Source: Aequorivita iocasae (GTDB lineage Bacteria; Bacteroidota; Bacteroidia; Flavobacteriales; Flavobacteriaceae). From it: a stretch of DNA of 64,000 nucleotides. Below are positions 16,993 to 26,633 of the stretch, in pieces. How positions within the stretch are numbered: position 1 is the first letter of the stretch; each line of letters begins with the position of its first letter. Both the position numbers and the translations under genes were made by a program. A model generated the notes under the pieces. That model saw nothing but the letters and a program-made list of their open reading frames with translations, made no database searches and was not told the DNA's origin. The stretch lies in assembly GCF_016757735.1 (NCBI RefSeq), contig NZ_CP068439.1, forward strand, positions 1,612,001 through 1,676,000, read 5' to 3'.

Positions 16993-19900
16993 ATGAAAAA
17001 AAATCTACACACACTTGTTGTGATGTTATTTGTATTGGTAGTTCTTCCATTGCAAGCACAAACATACACTTTTTCTAATGCCGGAGCTTCAGGAAGCTAT
17101 GGACCGACGCAAAGCCAGGTTAATGCAGCTTATACAGGCACTACTTTAGAAGGTCAGGTTACTATAAATACACAGGGCATTCAAGAATGGACGGTTCCAG
17201 CTAATGGAGAGTATCGTATTCAGGTTATAGGCGCCACGGGTGGAAATCAAAATGAACCAATAGTCTCTGTTGGCCACCCTGCCAATATTAGTGGCGATTT
17301 CACTTTAACAGCTGGAGAAACGCTAAAAATTATAGTGGGTCAACACGGCCATTTGGGAAGCACCCGACCAGGTTGGGGCGGTGGCGGTGGTTCATTTGTG
17401 GCTCAAGCAGATAATACCCCTTTGGCAGTAGCAGGAGGTTGCGGATCAGGACATACTTCACTTACCAATGAAGGTCTTACAGTCCAAAATGCAAACACTG
17501 GTACTAGCGGAAAAAACGGATCAGGAGGCACTGGCACATGGCCTGATGGCTATGGAGCGACGGGAGGTCAAGGTGGTGATGGCGCAGGTTTGTTGGGCAA
17601 TGGAACTGTGGGTAATAATGGAGTTTTTGACCCTCCTCCTGGAATAACTGTTCATACAATACCACAAGCCTTTGTAAATTATGGTGCTGGTGATGAAGTA
17701 GGTGGCGGCTTTGGCGGTGGCGGTGGTGTTACAACAACTTACGGCGGCGGGGGCGGCGGATACAGTGGCGGTCAAGGTGGTGCTAACTTTCCTTTTTTTG
17801 GGGGGGGAGGAGCATCCTTTAATAGTGGTGTTAATCAAATCAATATTTTAAGTTCGAATGATGAATATACAATGTCCCATGGACAAGTGATAATAACTTT
17901 ATTAAACGCGCCTCCAGTAATTACTTGCCCCGGAGACATCACTGTTTCTAACGATCCAGGTAGCTGTGGTGCAGTAATAAATTATATCGTAACCGCAACA
18001 GATACGGAAGATGGTGTATTAATTCCAATACAAACAGCGGGCCTTGCTCCCGGTTCAGTATTTCCAGTAGGAATTACTACTAATATTTTTGAGATTACTG
18101 ATAGCGATAGCAATACAGTTTCTTGCAGTTTTACTGTAACGGTTAATGATACAGAAGCTCCCGCAATTACTTGCCCTGGCGATATAACTCAAAATAATGA
18201 CCTTGGAATTTGTGGAGCAGTTGTTACATACACCATATCTGCAACCGACAATTGCAGTGGCGGAGCTACAACAGAATACATCCAAAACGGTGGTTTTGAA
18301 ACGGGTGACTTTTCCGGATGGAGCGTTGTAGATTCCGGTAGCGGTTCTTATTATCTAAACGACGGTACTTATACACCTATAAGTGGAGCGGGTGCATTAG
18401 CGCCAATATCAGGTAACTTTGATGTGGTTACTGACCAAAGCGGCCCCGGGTTACACCTATTATCACAACCATTTACGGTGCCTTCTGATGTGCAAAGCGC
18501 TATAGTAAGTTGGAATGATAGAATTCGAAATAATGCAGGAGTTTTTTCAGATCCAAACCAAGAGTTTAGAGTAGACTTGGTGGATGCATCTATGAACGTT
18601 ATTCAAGAGGTCTATTCAACAAATCCAGGGGATCCTAGTACTCAAATTGGACCTAACTTTAGACAATATGATCTTACCGCTTTGCTTCAAACCTTAAGCG
18701 GGCAGGTGGTAAGCCTACGTTTTTCAGAACAGGATGATTTAGGGAATTTCAATTTGACACTGGACGATATCAGTTTTGTTATTGAAAATATCAATATCAC
18801 ACAAACAGCAGGATTACCTAGCGGAAGCGTATTCCCTCTAGGTACAACAACAAATACCTTTCAGGCAACAGACGCAAATGGAAACATAACGAGCTGCAGT
18901 TTCGATGTAACAGTTAATGATACCGAAGCTCCAACCGCTGTTTGCCAAAACATAACGGTACAGCTTGATGCAAACGGAGATGCAATCGTTCTTCCAGAAG
19001 ACGTTGACGGGGGTAGTACAGATAATTGTGGAGTTGCAAGCCTGCAATTCACAGAACAATTTACTGCCTTTGCTGAGGTAGCCGAAGGTCAAAACCTTAC
19101 CATTACCTTGCCAGCTGGCCGTGTAGTCACTTCGGTAGATTTTGCAAGTTACGGTACTCCTAACGGAAGCAATGGTACTTATACCATTGGGGCTTGTCAT
19201 GCTACCAATTCCCAAACTATTGTAGAAGGGTACGCACTTGGCAATAACTCTTTTACCATTCCAGCAACTAACGCTGTATTTGGCGATCCTTGTGGAGGTA
19301 CGGTTAAAAGACTTTATGTTGCCGTTAGCGCTAGAGTAGAAAATTCCAGTCTATCGTTTAGCTGCTCAGAGGTAGGAAATAATAACGTTACTTTATTGGT
19401 AACTGACGATAACGGCAACACTTCAACTTGTACAGCAATCGTGACAGTTGAGGACAACGTTGCACCTGTTGCCAATTGTGCCGCACCGTTCACCATCCAA
19501 TTGGATGCCAACGGAGCTGCAAGCATTTCGGTAGCAGATATTGATAACGGCAGCACCGATGCCTGTGGTATTGCGAGTACCTCTATAGATATTACAAACT
19601 TTACTTGTGCAGATGTAGGTCCCAACACGGTAACCCTTACGGTAACCGATGTAAACGGAAATACTTCCACCTGTACAACTACAGTTACGGTAGAAGATAA
19701 TGTTGCCCCGGTAGCCAACTGCGCCGCACCTTTTACCATTCAATTGGATGCCAACGGAGCTGCAAGCATTGTGGTAGCAGATATTGAAAATGGAAGTACC
19801 GATGCGTGTGGCATTGCGAGTACCTCTATAGATATTACAAACTTTAGCTGTGCAGATGTAGGCCCTAACCCGGTAACCTTAACGGTAACCGATGTAAACG

Positions 19901-21687
19901 GAAATACTTCCACCTGTACAACTACAGTTACGGTAGAAGATAATGTAGCCCCTGTAGCCAACTGCGCTGCTCCTTTTACTATCCAACTGGATGCTAATGG
20001 AGTGGCTAGTATTACCGTTGCAGATATTGAGAACGGCAGCACTGATGCTTGCGGTATTGCGAGCACTACTATAGATGTTACGGATTTTGACTGTAGCGAT
20101 GTAGGTCCGAACACGGTGACCCTTACGGTAACCGATGTAAACGGAAACACTTCAACCTGTACAACAATAGTTACCGTTGAAGACAGTCTTGCGCCAATAA
20201 TAGCGTGCCCTGCCGACATATTGGCCAACACTGATCCTGGTGCCTGTTTCGCCACGGCGAGTTTCGCTATGCCTATAGCATTTGACAATTGTGGTATTGA
20301 TACCGTAGTCCAGACCGCTGGTCTTCCAAGCGGTAGTCAGTTCCCGGTGGGTGTAAATACCATTGAGTTTACTGCTACCGATGTAAACGGAAACAGTAGC
20401 AGCTGCAGCTTCACCATTACGGTGACCGATAATGAGGCGCCAGTAGCGGTATGCCAGAATATTACCATCCAGCTTGATGCAAGCGGAAATGCAAGCATCA
20501 CAGAGGCTGATGTGGACGGTGGCAGTACAGACCAATGCGGTGTGGCTTCAACTACTATTGATATGGACACCTTTGACTGTTCCCACGTGGGTGACAACAA
20601 CGTGGTGCTAACGGTTACCGATGTGAATGGAAACAGTAGCACCTGTACGGCCATTGTAACGGTGGAAGACGTGACTACACCTGTAGTAGTCTGTCAGAAT
20701 ATTACCGTGGAACTTGATCCGGTTACCGGAACAGTGACCATCGCTGGAACAGATATAGACAATGGCTCAACAGATGCCTGTGGTATTGCAAGCTATGATC
20801 TTGACATAGATACATTTGATTGTTCAAACATAGGCGACAACACTGTAGTACTTACTGTAACCGACGTTAACGGAAACAGCGAAACCTGTACCGCAATTGT
20901 AACAGTGGAGGACAATACGAGTCCAGTACTTGTGTGCCAGGACTTCACTATTGAGATTGGTGCGGACGGTACTGCAACTCTTGATCCAAGTGACGTAATA
21001 GCGACCAATGATGATGCCTGTGGTATCTTTACGGTAGCTGTGGACATCACCGAGTTTACTTGTGCAGATATCGGTACGCCAATAACCGTGCAAGTGTTCA
21101 GCCAAGATAATAACGGTAACCTTGCCACCTGTATGGCTACGGTAACGGCGGTTGACTTGCTTGCCCCTGTGGTAACCTGCCCTGCAGACCAAACAGTAGA
21201 TCCTGGAGCAGGCAATCTGTTCTATATTGTGCCAGATTACTTTGCAAGTGGTGAGGCCACTGCCGTGGACAACTGTACAGATCCTGTTACTGAAACTACG
21301 CAGGATCCAGCACCAGGAACGGCGCTTCCTGACGGTATTTACACCATCACGCTAACGGCAACAGATGCGTATGGCAATGTGGGCACCTGCGATTTTGAGT
21401 TAACGGTAGATACGGTACTGGGTGCTGGCGAACATAGCCAAGACCTTGGAAGCATAACAATGTTCCCTAACCCGGCAAAACACAATGTAACTATTGGCAA
21501 TCCTAAGGGCTTAGAGCTTGAGAGCGCTAATATTTATGATCTAACGGGAAGATTGGTTCAATCTTACAGCTTAAAGGGTATGGCAGGCGCAAAAACTCTG
21601 GATGTTGATAACCTTGCTGCCGCTACCTACGTAGTGATCATCAAAGGCAAAAATGGTCAAACAACCAAACGTTTATTGAAGGAATAG
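16993..21687 (+). CDS. Giant secreted HYR-repeat adhesin with lectin insertions and T9SS sorting domain
   Basis: 1564 residues. Signal peptide 1-23 (LHTLVVMLFVLVVLPLQAQ). Residues ~25-305 are a Gly-rich domain with many GGGGG runs (Gly_rich type). From ~305 on there are about ten HYR/immunoglobulin-like modules, each ending in VTVND or VTVEDN followed by an AP-V-x-C start. The second HYR module is interrupted at ~430-597 by a jelly-roll-like domain (NGGFETGDFSGWSVVDSG ... LDDISFVIE), and the next by a SUEL-type lectin domain at ~695-780 (VTSVDFASYGTPNG ... CHATNS ... VFGDPCGGTVKRLYV). Three 81-residue modules are near-identical. The C-terminus (MFPNPAKHNVTIGN ... RLLKE) is a T9SS type A sorting domain, so the protein is exported to the cell surface. 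Expected role: adhesion or glycan binding. Confidence 0.9.
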   Translation: MKKNLHTLVVMLFVLVVLPLQAQTYTFSNAGASGSYGPTQSQVNAAYTGTTLEGQVTINTQGIQEWTVPANGEYRIQVIGATGGNQNEPIVSVGHPANISGDFTLTAGETLKIIVGQHGHLGSTRPGWGGGGGSFVAQADNTPLAVAGGCGSGHTSLTNEGLTVQNANTGTSGKNGSGGTGTWPDGYGATGGQGGDGAGLLGNGTVGNNGVFDPPPGITVHTIPQAFVNYGAGDEVGGGFGGGGGVTTTYGGGGGGYSGGQGGANFPFFGGGGASFNSGVNQINILSSNDEYTMSHGQVIITLLNAPPVITCPGDITVSNDPGSCGAVINYIVTATDTEDGVLIPIQTAGLAPGSVFPVGITTNIFEITDSDSNTVSCSFTVTVNDTEAPAITCPGDITQNNDLGICGAVVTYTISATDNCSGGATTEYIQNGGFETGDFSGWSVVDSGSGSYYLNDGTYTPISGAGALAPISGNFDVVTDQSGPGLHLLSQPFTVPSDVQSAIVSWNDRIRNNAGVFSDPNQEFRVDLVDASMNVIQEVYSTNPGDPSTQIGPNFRQYDLTALLQTLSGQVVSLRFSEQDDLGNFNLTLDDISFVIENINITQTAGLPSGSVFPLGTTTNTFQATDANGNITSCSFDVTVNDTEAPTAVCQNITVQLDANGDAIVLPEDVDGGSTDNCGVASLQFTEQFTAFAEVAEGQNLTITLPAGRVVTSVDFASYGTPNGSNGTYTIGACHATNSQTIVEGYALGNNSFTIPATNAVFGDPCGGTVKRLYVAVSARVENSSLSFSCSEVGNNNVTLLVTDDNGNTSTCTAIVTVEDNVAPVANCAAPFTIQLDANGAASISVADIDNGSTDACGIASTSIDITNFTCADVGPNTVTLTVTDVNGNTSTCTTTVTVEDNVAPVANCAAPFTIQLDANGAASIVVADIENGSTDACGIASTSIDITNFSCADVGPNPVTLTVTDVNGNTSTCTTTVTVEDNVAPVANCAAPFTIQLDANGVASITVADIENGSTDACGIASTTIDVTDFDCSDVGPNTVTLTVTDVNGNTSTCTTIVTVEDSLAPIIACPADILANTDPGACFATASFAMPIAFDNCGIDTVVQTAGLPSGSQFPVGVNTIEFTATDVNGNSSSCSFTITVTDNEAPVAVCQNITIQLDASGNASITEADVDGGSTDQCGVASTTIDMDTFDCSHVGDNNVVLTVTDVNGNSSTCTAIVTVEDVTTPVVVCQNITVELDPVTGTVTIAGTDIDNGSTDACGIASYDLDIDTFDCSNIGDNTVVLTVTDVNGNSETCTAIVTVEDNTSPVLVCQDFTIEIGADGTATLDPSDVIATNDDACGIFTVAVDITEFTCADIGTPITVQVFSQDNNGNLATCMATVTAVDLLAPVVTCPADQTVDPGAGNLFYIVPDYFASGEATAVDNCTDPVTETTQDPAPGTALPDGIYTITLTATDAYGNVGTCDFELTVDTVLGAGEHSQDLGSITMFPNPAKHNVTIGNPKGLELESANIYDLTGRLVQSYSLKGMAGAKTLDVDNLAAATYVVIIKGKNGQTTKRLLKE
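19459..20187 (+). repeat. Three tandem 243-bp repeats in the adhesin gene
   Basis: Units begin at 19459, 19702 and 19945, each encoding VAPVANCAAPFTIQLDANG and ending TTTVTVEDN or similar. Their nucleotide identity is much higher than that between the other HYR modules, which suggests recent duplication or gene conversion. Confidence 0.85.
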
Positions 21688-21710
21688 AGCTTTTTTTAAG
21701 TGTTAATACT

Positions 21711-21747
21711 ACCCCCTTGTGCTAGTGGCATAAGGGGGTTTGTTTTT
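21711..21747 (+). terminator. Rho-independent terminator after the adhesin gene
   Basis: ACCCCCTT at 21711-21718 pairs with AAGGGGGT at 21732-21739, followed by TTGTTTTTT. Confidence 0.85.
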
Positions 21748-21840
21748 TCAGTAAGAATATAAGCGCTTTTAAAAACCACTTTTCATTAGAAAACAGGTAG
21801 TGGGCTTGAAAAGTTTTTCTTCAATTTCTAAGAAGTAGAG

Positions 21841-21848
21841 TATATTTG
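21841..21848 (+). promoter_or_regulatory. -7 promoter element TATATTTG
   Basis: Perfect match to the Bacteroidota consensus TAnnTTTG, 16 bp before the ATG of the TPR regulator at 21865, predicting a very short leader. A good -33 TTG at the usual spacing is not evident. Confidence 0.55.
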
Positions 21849-21864
21849 TATACCAAATCTTGCT

Positions 21865-23712
21865 ATGAAAACAAAACTACTCACTACACTTTTACTATTA
21901 CTCTATTTTAATATACAGTCACAAAGCCCTGAAATAAGCAAACTCCACCAGAAAATGGAAAGCAATGTACGCAATCCGGATTCTGCCAAGTTTTATTTAC
22001 GTCAGCTTTTAAAACACAAGCCAGAACTTCACGATACTACCATAGGAAAATATTACAGTGTGCTAGGCATACAGTACAACAAGCTCGCCGTTCCCGATTC
22101 GGCAGAGTACTATATGAAAAAGGCGCTTGAATATACTGCCTTATACCCCTCCAAGCACGGTGAAATGTATCTGAATCTAGCCATTAACTATCGTATTGGT
22201 TCCCGTTATGAAGAATCGTTGGAGGCAAGTGAAAAAGCTATTGAACAGTTCCATAAAGCGGGTAATCTAGAAGGTGTGGGCCAGGCATATGGGGAAATGG
22301 GCTCCAATTATAATTATATGATGAACAGCGAGAAGGCACTGGAATATCTCAAGAAATCCATTGCTATCTTAAGTCAATATGGTAGCGAACGCGAGTTGAG
22401 CGTGGTGAAACAAAAGCTTGCAAACCTTTATTATAACAATGAAGATTTTAAGTTTGCCAGAGAGCTGTATGAAGAAGTTTTACCGGTTTTTGCCAAGGAA
22501 AAAGGCACTAACTATTATGTTACTTTGTTGACATATGCCGATTGTCTCTTGCAACTGGAAGAGAACTATAAAGGTGCGGAAGAAGCCTTAAAGGAGGCTG
22601 AAAATGCCTTCCGAAAAATGAACCAAAAGGAATATATGTGGATCGCTATGGGCAATCTTGCACAAGTATATGTGGCTACAGGACAGACACAGCAGGCCCA
22701 AAAAGCGTTCGAGGGGGCCTATGAGGGCATGTACCAAATAAGCTCACCCCGCTTTTTGGAAACCAGTGTGCGTTACCTTGATTTTTTGAACAGTCAAAAA
22801 CAGTATACAAAGGCCTTGAATCTTATTGAGAGGGTAATGACTTCCGCAAAAAAAGCAAGGCTGAAAATGAATACCGATAATGAAATCGACTTTTTAAAAC
22901 AGGCCGTAATAACGTATGGACAAAACGGAATGGCGGAAAATTCATTGGAAGCTTTTGAACGCTTGGATTTTTTACAGGATTCCCTGAACACAGCCTTAAA
23001 TCATGCGAAGGCATTGGAAATGCAGGAAGCCTATCAAAATGACCTACAGCGCGAAAGAAATCTCGTGCTAAAAAGAAACAATGAGCTGTTGACAGAAAAC
23101 AACGCAAAAAAAGACAATATCCTTATGTTGGGGGTTCTTAGTTTTATTCTTCTTCTTGCCATTGGGCTGGTGCTATATAGCTCTAATAGAAACAAATTAA
23201 AACTGCAAAAGGAACTGGTGGCAAGCTTGGAGACTTCAAAAAATGTTTTGGAGGAAAAAAATAAACTGGAAGGGGAGCTGCGCTTGGAGCGGGAGCGCAT
23301 TTTAGAAAATAAGGAAAGGGAATTGGTACAGGTGAGTATGGAAATGTCTAACCTACAGAACAAGATTATAGAATTGATAGATACTAGGGACAATCCTGAA
23401 AGTTCTACGGCATTGGCAAAAGAGTTAAAAAATCTTTTGGGCCAAAATAATTATTGGAAATATTTTAAGGGGAAATTTATTGAGGTGCATCCTGCCTTTG
23501 CCCTTCAGCTGGCAGAGATGTTTCCCAACCTGTCTGAAAACGATGTGGCCTTTTGCTGTATGTTGAAATTGCAGCTATCTGAAAAAGAAATCGCAGCGCT
23601 TATGGGCATCAGTACCGATCAGGTAGAAGTTAAAAAGACTACACTACGTAGAAAAATAGGTATGGGTGATGATATCCTAGGGTTTGAAAAACTGATAGAT
23701 CATTTGGAGTAA
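21865..23712 (+). CDS. TPR-transmembrane-HTH regulatory protein
   Basis: 615 residues: signal peptide (LLTTLLLLLYFNIQSQ), about eight TPR units (e.g. SVLGIQYNKLAVPDSAEYY, GEMYLNLAINYRIGSRYEES) to residue ~380, a single membrane helix near 418-440 (ILMLGVLSFILLLAIGLVLY), a charged coiled coil to ~510, then a C-terminal helix-turn-helix of the LuxR-like type (LSEKEIAALMGISTDQVEVKK). The periplasmic TPR part presumably senses a protein or peptide and the cytoplasmic HTH would bind DNA. Such one-component membrane regulators are common in Bacteroidota; targets are not readable. It has its own -7 element and follows a terminator. A paralogue with the same layout lies at 24806. Confidence 0.85.
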   Translation: MKTKLLTTLLLLLYFNIQSQSPEISKLHQKMESNVRNPDSAKFYLRQLLKHKPELHDTTIGKYYSVLGIQYNKLAVPDSAEYYMKKALEYTALYPSKHGEMYLNLAINYRIGSRYEESLEASEKAIEQFHKAGNLEGVGQAYGEMGSNYNYMMNSEKALEYLKKSIAILSQYGSERELSVVKQKLANLYYNNEDFKFARELYEEVLPVFAKEKGTNYYVTLLTYADCLLQLEENYKGAEEALKEAENAFRKMNQKEYMWIAMGNLAQVYVATGQTQQAQKAFEGAYEGMYQISSPRFLETSVRYLDFLNSQKQYTKALNLIERVMTSAKKARLKMNTDNEIDFLKQAVITYGQNGMAENSLEAFERLDFLQDSLNTALNHAKALEMQEAYQNDLQRERNLVLKRNNELLTENNAKKDNILMLGVLSFILLLAIGLVLYSSNRNKLKLQKELVASLETSKNVLEEKNKLEGELRLERERILENKERELVQVSMEMSNLQNKIIELIDTRDNPESSTALAKELKNLLGQNNYWKYFKGKFIEVHPAFALQLAEMFPNLSENDVAFCCMLKLQLSEKEIAALMGISTDQVEVKKTTLRRKIGMGDDILGFEKLIDHLE

Positions 23713-23808
23713 TGGGATGGTGGACTGGCCAAAATACTTGTTGTGTATAGGTTTTTGAAGCGCCCAGTCTTTTCCTGTGAATAATATTCCTTTGTAATTG
23801 TATCTTTG

Positions 23809-24618
23809 ATGGCATTTGCCAAGAAAGAGATTCCATCATTGAAAAATTTGTATAAAACTGCTGCTATTATTGGCTTTGTGTCCAAGGGTATTATCTATTT
23901 GGTAATAGGGGCGCTCTCTCTTTTGGCAGCCCTGAATATGGGTGGCGAAAGCTCTGGCACCAATCAGGCGTTATTATTTCTAAAAAGACAACCTTTTGGG
24001 CAGGTATTATTACTGCTTCTTGGTATAGGCTTACTGTGTTATTCTTTTTGGATGTTTCTTCAGGCCTTTCGGAATCCTGAAAATATAAGCTCTGACCAAA
24101 AGGGAAAGCTGCGTCGTTTTGGCTTGTTTACAACAGGTTTGGTGTATGTGGTAGTAGCGTTTCTATGTTTTTACCATTTGGTTACCTACCCCATGGATGA
24201 TGGAACCAACTCCCGTTACTTAGATTTTTTGGGCCCAACTACCCTTAGCTATGTATTCATAGCAATAGGTATTATTCTGGCCATTCAAAGTATATTGCTT
24301 ACGGTGGGGGTGATTCAAGGGGGGCTTTTGGACCAGTTTAATTTGGAGGGCCGCAAGGGTTCTGCTGTTATTAGGACGGTGGGGCAGTTTGGCTTTTATG
24401 CCCGCGCCTTTGTGGTAGCCATTATTGCCTATTTCTTTTTCAGGGCCGGTATTTATACAGGCAATCACGATATAAAGGGGATACAGGACGCCTTTTCATT
24501 TTTGGAGCAATCTGCTTTGGGTAGGATATTGATGGCGCTAACGGCCTTGGGATTTATTGCCTATGGAGCTTTTTATGTGTTGCTTACCCGGTATCGGAGT
24601 TTTGAAAGTGAGGCCTGA
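23809..24618 (+). CDS. DUF1206 family membrane protein
   Basis: 269 residues from ATG 23809 (an in-frame TTG one codon earlier is an unlikely start). Three tandem repeats of a two-helix unit are visible: GFVSKGIIYLVIGALSLLAAL, then FGLFTTGLVYVVVAFLCFYH and FGFYARAFVVAIIAYFFFRAG, each with a G-x-x-(A/S)-(R/K)-(G/A) entry into the helix, which is the DUF1206 signature. Function unknown. It lies between the two TPR-HTH regulators. Confidence 0.88.
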   Translation: MAFAKKEIPSLKNLYKTAAIIGFVSKGIIYLVIGALSLLAALNMGGESSGTNQALLFLKRQPFGQVLLLLLGIGLLCYSFWMFLQAFRNPENISSDQKGKLRRFGLFTTGLVYVVVAFLCFYHLVTYPMDDGTNSRYLDFLGPTTLSYVFIAIGIILAIQSILLTVGVIQGGLLDQFNLEGRKGSAVIRTVGQFGFYARAFVVAIIAYFFFRAGIYTGNHDIKGIQDAFSFLEQSALGRILMALTALGFIAYGAFYVLLTRYRSFESEA

Positions 24619-24670
24619 GAAGCAATGCGTAAAATAGAGTGTATAGTATTGTTGGGTGCATTTTAGATTT

Positions 24671-24678
24671 TATATTTG
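24671..24678 (+). promoter_or_regulatory. Promoter: TTG box and -7 TATATTTG
   Basis: TATATTTG matches the consensus exactly, and a TTG lies 16 bp upstream (24652-24654), slightly shorter than usual for flavobacteria. It would give a ~120-nt leader for the gene at 24806. Confidence 0.5.
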
Positions 24679-24805
24679 TGTAATGTAACATATCTATTAT
24701 AAGGCCGTCCACAAAATAGCGAATAGCTTAAAGCCTTGGTTTTAAAATCATATACAGCTCTACAAGTATTATGTTTAAATTACTAATATTTCAGAAAAAA
24801 GGATA

Positions 24806-26458
24806 ATGAAGCAATTTTATCTCCTTATTTATTTGTTTTCTATCATTGTTCTACCTTTTAAAACATTAGCCCAAAATAAATCCCAAAAAGATGTTGTAGA
24901 TCAAATCAACCTAGGGGTAAAATATCTTTCTGAAAAAGAACATATTAAATCCATTGAAGAATTGATTGCGGCCAAGGAAGCGGCAATTAGGAATGAGTGG
25001 TATACGCAGGCTTTCAATGCAACTTTAAATATTGGCACCAACTATTATTTAATGTTGGATTATGGCGAGGCATTTCAATATTATCTACAAGCGTATGACA
25101 TTGCGATAAAGCACCTGGGGCCGCGACAGGAAATGGCAGTTTTCAATAATATTGGGGTTTTATATATAGAGGAAAAAGATCCGGAGAAGGCGGAAGAGTC
25201 TTTTTTAAAAGCCTATAATATTGCAAAAAAGCTTAATGATAAAAAACAGATTGGCACCTATGGCATAAACTTGGCCTTGGTACTTCACAAAATGGGAAAG
25301 CTCAATCTTGCCAAGCGTTATATTGAGGAGGCGCTGCCATTATTAAGTAATGTTCCGAATGTATCATTATTGGCAAAAATAGCGAAGACCGAAAACCTTC
25401 TCTTGCAAGATCAATACTTTGCGGCTGAAAAATTAGCCTTAGAGATTTTGCCACAATTGGACAATCTTTCCCTTTTAAAGGAACAGATAACCGTAAACGA
25501 TAAAATAACGCTACTGCTGATCTTAACGAAGATATATGAAAAACAAAATCAGTTCAAGGTAGCTCAGCAATACGCTTTACTTGCGCGTTCCCTTCAAGAA
25601 AAAATAGAAGAGCGTATTGAAGTTTATGATAGGCTAGCCACTCTTTCCAGCGGAATCAATGACTATAAAACGGCCATGGCCTATAAGGATTCCGTAATTA
25701 TAGCAACAGATTCGCTTTATGCCATTAAAAACAGTGCCTTGTTTAAAAGTGAAAAGGTAAAATTCCAAATCAAGAACTACCAACACGAGCTAATGGAAAG
25801 CAAAAAAGCTTTGGAAAGTGAAAAACGGTTTTTCTATTTGGTCATTTTTGCAGTTGTTATTTGTATGGGTTTTCTGGTTTGGATGTATAAAAATAACTCC
25901 CTTAAGCATAGACAGCGCAAACGGATTATTGAGTTGGAACTGGAGAAGGAAAAAAGCGGGCATTTATTATTGGAAGAACAGCATCGGGAAAAGGAAGCAA
26001 CAGCGTTATTGGAAAAGGAGCGGCTTAAAAATGAACTGGAGGTTAAGAATCGGGAATTGACGGCAAAAGCTATGTATATGGCCAGTAAAAATGAATTGAT
26101 TGAGGAAGTACTTCAATCGCTATTACACAATACTGAAATTACAACCAATGCCTCCCTAAAGAACCAAATTAACGATTTGAAAAAACATTTAAAGAAGGAT
26201 ACCCAATGGGACAGTTTTTTTGTGCATTTTGAGGAATTGAACCAAGGTTTTCTTGATAGATTAAGGGGAAAGCACCCACAATTAACTCCAAATGATATAC
26301 GATTTTTAACTTTTCTATATATGAATTTAAGCTATAAGGAAATAGCCTCCTTATTGAATATAACCCCACAGTCCTGCCGAAAAAGAAAGGAACGTATCAC
26401 AAAGAAGATGGATGTCCCTGATAACGTTCCCCTTCATGCCTATCTAGCTTCTATTTAA
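24806..26458 (+). CDS. TPR-transmembrane-HTH regulatory protein (second copy)
   Basis: 550 residues: signal peptide (LLIYLFSIIVLPFKTLAQ), TPR units from ~40 to 300 (e.g. QAFNATLNIGTNYYLMLDYG, AVFNNIGVLYIEEKDPEKAE), one membrane helix at ~341-361 (FFYLVIFAVVICMGFLVWMY), coiled coil, and a C-terminal LuxR-like HTH (NLSYKEIASLLNITPQSCRK). The HTH has the spacing SYKEIASLLNI-x-PQ-x-(V/C)-xx-(R/K)(R/K) typical of the family. The next gene encodes a T9SS-secreted FG-GAP protein, a plausible target or sensing partner. The two TPR-HTH paralogues are clearly diverged from each other. Confidence 0.85.
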   Translation: MKQFYLLIYLFSIIVLPFKTLAQNKSQKDVVDQINLGVKYLSEKEHIKSIEELIAAKEAAIRNEWYTQAFNATLNIGTNYYLMLDYGEAFQYYLQAYDIAIKHLGPRQEMAVFNNIGVLYIEEKDPEKAEESFLKAYNIAKKLNDKKQIGTYGINLALVLHKMGKLNLAKRYIEEALPLLSNVPNVSLLAKIAKTENLLLQDQYFAAEKLALEILPQLDNLSLLKEQITVNDKITLLLILTKIYEKQNQFKVAQQYALLARSLQEKIEERIEVYDRLATLSSGINDYKTAMAYKDSVIIATDSLYAIKNSALFKSEKVKFQIKNYQHELMESKKALESEKRFFYLVIFAVVICMGFLVWMYKNNSLKHRQRKRIIELELEKEKSGHLLLEEQHREKEATALLEKERLKNELEVKNRELTAKAMYMASKNELIEEVLQSLLHNTEITTNASLKNQINDLKKHLKKDTQWDSFFVHFEELNQGFLDRLRGKHPQLTPNDIRFLTFLYMNLSYKEIASLLNITPQSCRKRKERITKKMDVPDNVPLHAYLASI

Positions 26459-26633
26459 GGCGATGTCACACATTAAATTGAGGCATGTCACAAAATGTCC
26501 CGTTGCTTTTTTGGACTTACATTTCGCTTCCAACTATTTTAGCATAGCATTAAAACAATGGAAGAAGGGGAAGATGAGTTTACAACCATCTTCTTTTTTC
26601 TTTTCATTTATTACTAATTCTAAAATTTAAACA

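Noticed and set aside
17521-21215. Many long minus-strand ORFs opposite the adhesin gene (up to 182 codons)
   Set aside because: They arise from the biased, repetitive codon pattern of the HYR repeats; their products are low-complexity Val/Thr/Ser repeats with no start context.
23801-23808. TATCTTTG as promoter of the DUF1206 gene
   Set aside because: It abuts the ATG, so transcription would begin inside the coding region.
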